DNA of 6,160 nucleotides. Source: Candidatus Falkowbacteria bacterium CG10_big_fil_rev_8_21_14_0_10_39_9 (lineage in GTDB: Bacteria > Patescibacteriota > Patescibacteriia > Patescibacteriales > UBA12465). Every line of letters starts with the position of its first letter. Position 1 is the stretch's first letter. The notes under the pieces are model-generated. The model saw only the letters and a list, made by a program, of their open reading frames with translations, ran no database searches and was not told the DNA's origin. The translations under genes were made by a program, and so were the position numbers. Positions 1 to 5,099 of the stretch are shown piece by piece. The stretch is from positions 1 to 6,160 of the forward strand of contig PFAQ01000027.1 of the NCBI GenBank assembly GCA_002778645.1, in the 5' to 3' direction.

Positions 1-12
1 TGGCTCATATTA

Positions 13-41
13 CAGAAAAGCAGACGCTTTCGCGACTGCTT
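13..41 (-). terminator. Intrinsic terminator downstream of tRNA-Gln
   Basis: Read on the minus strand, a 6-bp stem AAGCAG/CTGCTT is followed by a T-T mismatch, a 3-bp CGC/GCG stem and a GAAA tetraloop (hairpin at 18-41). The run TTTTC follows directly, with its first two T's inside the stem. It starts 12 bp past the 3' end of the tRNA gene, in the right place and orientation to end its transcript. The T tract is short, so termination may be partial. On the plus strand no T run follows the hairpin, so it is probably one-directional. Confidence 0.7.
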
Positions 42-52
42 ATCCTGATTTG

Positions 53-123
53 CTCGGGGACAGGGATTCGAACCCCGATTGACTGGACCAGAACCAGCTG
101 TCCTACCATTAGACGATCCCCGA
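53..123 (-). tRNA. tRNA-Gln, anticodon CTG
   Basis: This 71-nt gene folds as a complete cloverleaf. The acceptor stem is TCGGGGA/TCCCCGA with discriminator G. U8 and C9 match the usual bacterial tRNA-Gln pattern. The D arm is GTC(T)/(G)GAC with loop AATGGTAG. The anticodon stem is GCTGG/CCAGT, with one G-T pair, around loop TTCTGGT, which gives anticodon CTG reading the glutamine codon CAG. The T stem is CGGGG/CCCTG around TTCGAAT. No CCA is encoded: the bases after the discriminator are CAA, so CCA must be added by a nucleotidyltransferase. The 68-bp spacer to the metal transporter gene upstream (124-191) is AT-rich. It has no convincing terminator and only a poor promoter candidate (TTGGTT, 17 bp, TATCTA), so the tRNA may be read through from upstream or use its own weak promoter. 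Confidence 0.95.
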
Positions 124-191
124 ATATCAGGCTTTTACCAGTAGATAAAAACCTTTCTCAATATAACCAAAAACTAATTATTTATCAACCC

Positions 192-1481
192 CTACCCTTG
201 CACCAGAGTAATAAACATGGCGATAGCTGAGGCGGACATAATACCAAAAGTAGACCAAACTAGGATATTAGAAATCTGGCCACTACGATAATTCCCCATA
301 ATCTTCTCACTCCGAGCTATTTTGGCAATCAAAAACAATAATGGGACTGATACCACGCCATTAAACACAGCGGTAAAGACCAAGGCTCGAATTGGATCAA
401 TCCCAATAAAGTTAATCATCAGTCCAATCAAGGTAGCAATAGTAATCACTCCATAAAAACCATGAGCCCGCTTGAGCTTCAAGTTCAAACCCTCTCTCCA
501 ACTCATCGCTTCAGATAAAGCATAAGAAGCTGACCCAGACAGTACTGGCACAGCCAAAAGACCTAGACCAATGACTCCAATGGCAAAAATACTCTTGGCA
601 ATTAACCCAGCGTTAGAAAAACCACTAACTAGTGGTTCCAGGGACCGAGCCGCATCAGCGGCTGTGCCAATATTGGTAATTCCATTTTGATTCAAAACAG
701 TAGCGGCCACAATGATAATGGACCAAGTGGTAAACTGAGACAAAAGCATGCCGAAGAGATTATCCCAACGTAAACTTCTCAGAAAATTTTTCAAACCTCT
801 CGGCATCCCCAGAATTTTATACAAATGCTTAGCCTTCAATTCTTCCACCTCCTGGGATGATTCCCAAAAAAACATATAGGGTGAGATGGTGGTACCAATT
901 ACACCGGTGATGATAAAGAAAAAAGCAAAACTAATTTCAATGTTGGGGATCAAGGTGGCGCGAGCAATAGTCGCCCAGGGTTGATGAATCATAAACAGCG
1001 TAATGGGATAGGACAAGAAAGCCAGTACTAACCATTTCAGTATTTTGGAATATTTGCGATAGGAGATAAAAATTTCTAAGACTAAAATCAAAACGGTAAA
1101 GCCTAAAGTTAGAATGGCAAAATTAATCGAGATAATTAATTGGGCAGCACTAGCCATCGCCCCAATATCAGCTCCGATATTAATAGTATTAGCCAAAAAA
1201 ACCAATAAAACGTCCGCAAATAGCACCTTTTTATTATAATGTTCTTTGATATTAGCCGCTAACCCCTTCCCGGTTACCGCCCCAATGCGCGCACAAGCCT
1301 CTTGGGTGGCAGTCAGAAATGGTAGAGTCAGTAAGGCCGTCCACAATTGGCCATAGCCAAATTGAGCTCCGGTTTGAGTATAGGTAGCAATGCCGGATGG
1401 ATCATCATCGGCAGCTCCAGTTACCACACCCGGACCGATAACTTTAAAAAAATTTTTTAGTTTTTTTCGAAATTTAAACAT
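192..1481 (-). CDS. NRAMP-family divalent metal transporter with variant ion-site motifs
   Basis: This 429-residue integral membrane protein belongs to the NRAMP/SLC11 family of proton- or ion-coupled divalent cation importers (Mn, Fe and relatives, inner membrane). The length is normal for the family and about 11 hydrophobic segments can be seen. TM1 begins with GPGVVTGAADDDPSG (residues 16-30). The canonical DPGN is DPSG here (27-30), so the metal-binding Asp is kept but Asn is replaced by Gly. In TM6 the canonical metal-ligand segment MPH is SPY (200-202), followed by FFWESSQEVEE, so both Met and His are missing. The family call is firm. The substrate is not: these changes could mean Mg or another cation, or a different coupling mode. 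The start at 1481 is the only ATG before the conserved TM1. It begins a short basic stretch (MFKFRKKLKN) encoded by A- and T-runs. No Shine-Dalgarno sequence is visible, and a promoter-like sequence lies only 3 bp upstream. The stop is TAG. The gene stands alone between the lysS terminator and tRNA-Gln. Confidence 0.9.
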   Translation of the reverse strand: MFKFRKKLKNFFKVIGPGVVTGAADDDPSGIATYTQTGAQFGYGQLWTALLTLPFLTATQEACARIGAVTGKGLAANIKEHYNKKVLFADVLLVFLANTINIGADIGAMASAAQLIISINFAILTLGFTVLILVLEIFISYRKYSKILKWLVLAFLSYPITLFMIHQPWATIARATLIPNIEISFAFFFIITGVIGTTISPYMFFWESSQEVEELKAKHLYKILGMPRGLKNFLRSLRWDNLFGMLLSQFTTWSIIIVAATVLNQNGITNIGTAADAARSLEPLVSGFSNAGLIAKSIFAIGVIGLGLLAVPVLSGSASYALSEAMSWREGLNLKLKRAHGFYGVITIATLIGLMINFIGIDPIRALVFTAVFNGVVSVPLLFLIAKIARSEKIMGNYRSGQISNILVWSTFGIMSASAIAMFITLVQG

Positions 1482-1484
1482 AAG

Positions 1485-1513
1485 ATTATAATTAGATACT
1501 ATTAGGGTAGCAA
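1485..1513 (-). promoter_or_regulatory. Sigma70-type promoter of the NRAMP gene
   Basis: On the minus strand TTGCTA (1508-1513, 4 of 6 consensus bases) is followed by a 17-bp spacer and a perfect TATAAT (1485-1490). It lies just downstream of the lysS terminator, where a new transcription unit is expected. The -10 box ends only 3 bp before the ATG at 1481, so normal spacing would start the RNA at about 1478, at or just inside the start codon. Either the transcript is leaderless with an early start site, or this match is fortuitous in AT-rich DNA and the true promoter is further upstream. Confidence 0.5.
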
Positions 1514-1523
1514 AACATGGTTA

Positions 1524-1561
1524 ATAAAACAATAAAGAGACTCTCTAAAAAAAGCCTCTTT
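1524..1561 (-). terminator. Intrinsic terminator of the greA-lysS unit
   Basis: Fourteen bases after the lysS stop codon, the minus strand forms an 8-bp stem AAAGAGGC/GTCTCTTT (1554-1561 with 1534-1541, one G-T pair). It can extend by four more T-A and T-G pairs to a TTTA loop. The T-rich tail ATTGTTTTATT follows. Position and orientation fit termination of the greA-lysS transcript before the NRAMP promoter. The plus-strand side has no T tract, and there is no convergent gene. Confidence 0.75.
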
Positions 1562-1574
1562 AAGTATTTCTAAT

Positions 1575-3059
1575 TTATTCGTTTTTAGGTTTCATGAGCG
1601 GAAAAATCTGGCATTCACGACTAGTCTTGTTCATCAAGAAACTAAAGAGTCTCTCTGAAAAACCAAAACCACAAGTTGGTGGCATGCCATATTCGAGCGC
1701 CTCAACAAAATCATGATCGTGCATCTGCGCTTCATCGTCTCCGGCTTCACGTAATTTCTGTTGTTCCATAAAGCGACCTTCCTGATCAATTGGATCGTTA
1801 AGCTCGCTATAGCCATTACCTAGTTCCGAACCAGCCAAAATCACCTGGAAGCGCTGGGTAATCTGAGGATTGGTTTCATTTCTCTTAGCCAGAGGTGAGA
1901 TAGCTACTGGCGGATTGATCAAAAATCCTGGTCCGGCAATTTGCTTGCGGCAATATTTCCAGAGATTATCAATAGCCCGGGTGATATTAAAGCCTTTTTC
2001 GTCATATTTGACGCCTAATTCCTTTAACTTAGCAATAATCTCAGTTTCATTGGTATGTAAGACGTCAATGCTAGTAAATTTCTGAACGGTTTCCATATAA
2101 TCATATCTTTCCCACTTTTGGGATAGATCAACCTCAAAACCCTTGATGGTAAATTTCATGGTACCAAAAGCCTCCTGTGCAATATATTTGTACAGCTCTT
2201 TGGTTAACTCCATTCCCTGTTCATAATTGGCATAAGCCCAATAGAATTCCATTTGACTATAGTCTTGTAAATGCTCGGCATCCATTCCCTCATTTCTGAA
2301 TTGACGACCAATTTCGAAGGTTTTAGGGAATCCGGCGACCATTAATTTTTTTTGCCATAATTCACCCATAGAAATGCGTAAATAAACATCGATATCTAAG
2401 GCATTATGATGAGTCAAAAAAGGCTTAGCATCAGCTCCACCGGTCATAGTCTCTAAAACTGGGGTCTCAACCTCGAGAAAACCATGGTCGTTTAAGAAGT
2501 TGCGGGTAGCTTGCCAAAACTTACTTCTTTTTTCAATCATTTCATAAACCTCCCGGTTAAGCATAATATCCAAATAACGGCGGCGGAGTTTCTCCTCTCC
2601 ATCACTGAGTCCATGCCACTTCTCCGGTAATGGTCTTAGAGCCTTGGTCAGAAGTGTCCATTCATGCGCCATCACACTATTTTCTCCTTTGTGAGTCAAA
2701 AAACAGACGCCTCTGAATTCCACAAAGTCGCCCATATCAATTAATTTGGTAAAAAGTTTGTAGGTTCCATCACCCACCTCTTTTCTGGAGATAGCGATTT
2801 GGATTTGGTCCTTACCGTCCTGCAAATGAGCAAAAGTCAGATTACCATGAGCCCGCAGGGTGCGCAAACGACCAGCTACTACAAATTCTTTTTGGGTGCG
2901 ATTAAGTTCGCTGAAATCACTCAAAACCTCGGACACTGAAATATTGCGGCAAGATTTAGCAGGATAAGGATCAAGCCCCTTTTCTTTAATAACAGCTAAT
3001 TTTTTTAAACGTTCATCCCTTTCTGATCCCGGAATAGCGTTTGGCGTAATATCTTCCAT
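1575..3059 (-). CDS. lysS: Lysyl-tRNA synthetase, class II
   Basis: This 494-residue cytoplasmic enzyme charges tRNA-Lys with lysine using ATP. Its length matches bacterial LysRS. An N-terminal OB-fold anticodon-binding domain (about 58-140, with VAGRLRTLRAHGNLTFAHLQ) is followed by the RRYLDIMLNREV linker (159-170) and motif 1 (FLEVETPVLETMTGGADAKPF region, 194-214). Motif 2 is around FRNEGMDAEHLQDYSQMEF (254-272) and motif 3 around GFGFSERLFSF (464-474). Residues equivalent to lysine contacts of the E. coli enzyme appear kept: E233, R255, E271, Y273, N415, Y417 (for Phe) and E419. PVAISPLAKRN (384-394) and YSELNDPIDQ (417-426) are LysRS hallmarks. Motif 2 reads HLQDYSQ where E. coli has HNPEFTM, and motif 3 has SER in place of the usual IDR, so this is a divergent subgroup. 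The start codon is 5 bp after the greA stop with no visible Shine-Dalgarno sequence, so translational coupling is likely. The stop is TAA. A terminator follows. Confidence 0.95.
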   Translation of the reverse strand: MEDITPNAIPGSERDERLKKLAVIKEKGLDPYPAKSCRNISVSEVLSDFSELNRTQKEFVVAGRLRTLRAHGNLTFAHLQDGKDQIQIAISRKEVGDGTYKLFTKLIDMGDFVEFRGVCFLTHKGENSVMAHEWTLLTKALRPLPEKWHGLSDGEEKLRRRYLDIMLNREVYEMIEKRSKFWQATRNFLNDHGFLEVETPVLETMTGGADAKPFLTHHNALDIDVYLRISMGELWQKKLMVAGFPKTFEIGRQFRNEGMDAEHLQDYSQMEFYWAYANYEQGMELTKELYKYIAQEAFGTMKFTIKGFEVDLSQKWERYDYMETVQKFTSIDVLHTNETEIIAKLKELGVKYDEKGFNITRAIDNLWKYCRKQIAGPGFLINPPVAISPLAKRNETNPQITQRFQVILAGSELGNGYSELNDPIDQEGRFMEQQKLREAGDDEAQMHDHDFVEALEYGMPPTCGFGFSERLFSFLMNKTSRECQIFPLMKPKNE

Positions 3060-3064
3060 ATAGA

Positions 3065-3529
3065 TTATTTTATATCGATAATTTTGTATTTAACTTCACC
3101 TCGAGGAGTTTCTACTACCACTTCCTCCCCCTTACCTCGGTTTAGAAAAGCTAAACCGATTGGAGATTCGTTAGAAATCTTGCCATCAGCCGGACTAGCT
3201 TCATTGAAACTGACAATAGTGTATTCCTTTTCTTTGCCATCACATTTAACTATAACAGTAGAACCCATCGCTACTTTGTTATCAATTTTTTGCTTCTTAT
3301 CAACCACCAAGACATTCTCCACGGTGCCGGTTAACTCCGCCACGCGGCCTTCGTTTAAAGCTTGAGCGTCTTTAGCTTCGGTATACTCGGCGTTTTCACT
3401 TAAATCACCCAACTCCTTGGCCTTCTCAATGCGATCAGCAATCTCACGGCGTCGAGTAGTGGATAAAAACTCTAATTCATCTTTCAATTTATTGTATCCC
3501 TCTGGCGTAATGATTTGTTGTTCTGGCAT
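3065..3529 (-). CDS. greA: Transcription elongation (transcript cleavage) factor GreA
   Basis: This 154-residue protein, close to the usual 158, enters the secondary channel of RNA polymerase and stimulates cleavage of backtracked RNA. The N-terminal part (about 1-75) is the antiparallel coiled coil. Its tip, GDLSENAEY (41-49), carries the two acidic residues, D42 and E45, that correspond to E. coli D41 and E44 and act at the polymerase active site. The C-terminal part (about 80-154) is the FKBP-like domain, with MGSTVIV, ISNESPIGLAFLNRGKGEEV and a final VETPRGEVKYKI strand region. The opening ITPEGYNKLKDEL is typical of the family. It is the first gene of a greA-lysS pair, with its own promoter candidate upstream and lysS 5 bp downstream; the same adjacency is known in several bacterial groups. 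The A-rich leader before the ATG has no Shine-Dalgarno match. The stop is TAA. Confidence 0.96.
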   Translation of the reverse strand: MPEQQIITPEGYNKLKDELEFLSTTRRREIADRIEKAKELGDLSENAEYTEAKDAQALNEGRVAELTGTVENVLVVDKKQKIDNKVAMGSTVIVKCDGKEKEYTIVSFNEASPADGKISNESPIGLAFLNRGKGEEVVVETPRGEVKYKIIDIK

Positions 3530-3574
3530 AATGTTTGTTTTTTATTAAAATTTTTTATTAATTTGATGCTATTA

Positions 3575-3603
3575 AATATACAATATTATAGAAAATAAGA
3601 CAA
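3575..3603 (-). promoter_or_regulatory. Sigma70-type promoter of greA-lysS
   Basis: On the minus strand TTGTCT (3598-3603, 4 of 6 consensus bases) and TATATT (3575-3580, 5 of 6) are separated by exactly 17 bp. This would start RNA near 3568 and give a leader of about 39 nt before the greA ATG. A perfect TATAAT also occurs at 3585-3590, inside the spacer, but has no -35 partner at normal distance. I found no intrinsic terminator in the 83-bp spacer, so read-through from the upstream operon is also possible. The match is by eye in AT-rich DNA. Confidence 0.5.
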
Positions 3604-3612
3604 GACCAGCCC

Positions 3613-5097
3613 CTACAATAAAACCTGGGACATATAATGATCTACTGGGGCATAATCATCAGTAATCATTCGCCGGTTAGGCTCAATTTTCCCTCTATAC
3701 AGCTGTTTCAAGAAAGAATCAAGTTCCTGATCTAAACTGGACAATACCGGCTTCTGGGGCGATTTTAGAGCTACCAGCATGATGTTTTGAGTTTGTTCCG
3801 GCTTGTCAGGGCTATTAACCACAAAAGCTAACACTTGCGGAAAAACTGATTGGTAGGCCATATATTCCGCTTGCAAGAATGAACTCCTTTCGCCTTCAGC
3901 GGCCGAGATAATATTAACCAAGACCACGCCATCATCAGTCAGGGCTTCAGATACTTTTTGGGCCGCTTCCTGGGTAGCCAGTTGTGATGGAATAGAAATG
4001 GAATTAAAAGCATCCAGCAAAACGACGTCATACTTCATCTCATTACGATTCAAAAAAACTCGGCCATCATCATGAATTATTTTCAGCCGAGCATCATCCT
4101 TTAGGGAAAAATATTCCCGCGCCAAAGCTGTTAACTTGGGATCAATCTCCACCACATCAATTGTGGAACTAGAATATTGCCTCAAATAATATTCCGGATA
4201 AATATAAGCGGCGCCACCAATCATCAAAGTCTTTTGAAAGTTAGGATTGAAATGTTCGGCCAGGCGGTAGAAGCGAGTATATTCGGCTGACAGATCATCT
4301 CCATCTAGAAACATGGTTGATTGTCGTCCAAACCTGTCAGTAGCTAAATTCAAAGTAGGTCGGCCAGTTTCAGCGTCCGTCCCGGAAAAAATTTTGACCT
4401 CGTTATAAGGCGTACTAAAAGATATTTCTCCGGTTTGCTTATACTGTCTTTGCTCTAACCAGGAAACAACAAAGATAGAAGAGATTAAAAACAATAAGAC
4501 GAATAAGCGGTACCAGAGTTTTTCCCGCAGCAGAAAAAACGATAATAAAACTAGAGTGGCGGCCAACAAAAAGATTATTTTAGTTACTCCGAGCAAAGGA
4601 ATAATCAAAAACCCAGCCAAGAAAGTACCGGCAATACTACCAGCCGTCGATAGCGCATAAAGATTGCCGACTATCTGACCAGAATTGTTTAGATCTCTGA
4701 TCTTCAGTCGCACCGCATATGGTGACACTATTCCCAAGAGAAAACTAGGTAAGGAAAATAAAATAATTGCCGAAATTAGAGCCGCCCAATCAACTTGGTT
4801 CCAAGATCCTAGAAAAGATTCAAATACTAAGTTTTTGACAAAAGCCGGAATCACCACACCAATGCCAGCCAGAAATATAATCCAACCAAGATTATTATAA
4901 GAAGCGGACTTGTCCGCTAATCTCCCTCCAATCCAATAGCCCAAACTTAAACTAGCCAGAATCACTCCGATAAGGGCTGTCCAAACATAGATAGAGGTAC
5001 CTAAATAAGGCGCTACCAAACGCGAACCAACCAGTTCAAACACCATCACCACTGTGCCACTAACAAAGACAGTAATTTCTAACAGATATTTCTTCAT
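3613..5097 (-). CDS. Membrane-fused spermidine-synthase-like protein
   Basis: This 494-residue two-part protein begins with about seven membrane segments (roughly 5-27, 38-58, 72-92, 105-125, 147-170, 171-190, 196-213). They include the hallmarks FELVGSRLVAPYLGTSIYVW (20-39), GYWIGGRLADK (53-63) and SPYAVRL (125-131), which are typical of MFS-like 'fused spermidine synthase' proteins. A methyltransferase-type Rossmann domain follows: LMIGGAAYIYPEYYL (291-305) is the glycine-rich loop, VVEIDP (315-320) is the acidic ribose-binding strand, HDDGRVFL (342-349) and YDVVLLDAF (356-364) follow, and TDDYAPVDHYM (479-489) is the conserved tail. True spermidine synthases have GGGDGG in the first motif and a D(S/A)xDP segment supplying the catalytic Asp. 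Here these are GGAAYI and DAFNS, so aminopropyl transfer to putrescine is doubtful. I infer that it binds a SAM-like nucleoside, with reaction unknown. It starts 2 bp after the O-antigen-ligase-like gene, so the two are probably co-transcribed and may act on the same surface pathway. No Shine-Dalgarno sequence is seen. The stop is TAG. Confidence 0.85.
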   Translation of the reverse strand: MKKYLLEITVFVSGTVVMVFELVGSRLVAPYLGTSIYVWTALIGVILASLSLGYWIGGRLADKSASYNNLGWIIFLAGIGVVIPAFVKNLVFESFLGSWNQVDWAALISAIILFSLPSFLLGIVSPYAVRLKIRDLNNSGQIVGNLYALSTAGSIAGTFLAGFLIIPLLGVTKIIFLLAATLVLLSFFLLREKLWYRLFVLLFLISSIFVVSWLEQRQYKQTGEISFSTPYNEVKIFSGTDAETGRPTLNLATDRFGRQSTMFLDGDDLSAEYTRFYRLAEHFNPNFQKTLMIGGAAYIYPEYYLRQYSSSTIDVVEIDPKLTALAREYFSLKDDARLKIIHDDGRVFLNRNEMKYDVVLLDAFNSISIPSQLATQEAAQKVSEALTDDGVVLVNIISAAEGERSSFLQAEYMAYQSVFPQVLAFVVNSPDKPEQTQNIMLVALKSPQKPVLSSLDQELDSFLKQLYRGKIEPNRRMITDDYAPVDHYMSQVLL

Positions 5098-5099
5098 AT

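Noticed and set aside
124..191. Possible terminator between the NRAMP gene and tRNA-Gln (GTTTTTA...TAAAAGC)
   Set aside because: The stem is nearly all A-T pairs with one G-T pair and an 8-nt loop, and no T tract follows it on the minus strand. It is too weak to call.
1634..1816. 60-codon minus-strand ORF inside lysS
   Set aside because: It is an out-of-frame shadow of the C-terminal part of lysS, with no family-like sequence and no independent start signal.
1870..2085. 71-codon plus-strand ORF opposite lysS
   Set aside because: It lies entirely antisense to a clear lysS coding frame and its translation shows no recognisable domain.
3084..3365. 93-codon plus-strand ORF opposite greA
   Set aside because: It is antisense to greA. 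The Ser/Thr-rich translation is what the complement of a Lys/Glu-rich gene gives; no start signal or domain is seen.
3585..3590. Perfect TATAAT as the main -10 box of greA
   Set aside because: No -35-like hexamer lies 16-18 bp upstream of it, while the adjacent TATATT has TTGTCT at exactly 17 bp, so the latter was preferred.
4685..4900. 71-codon plus-strand ORF opposite the membrane-fused protein gene
   Set aside because: It is antisense to the membrane domain and shows no coding signature of its own.
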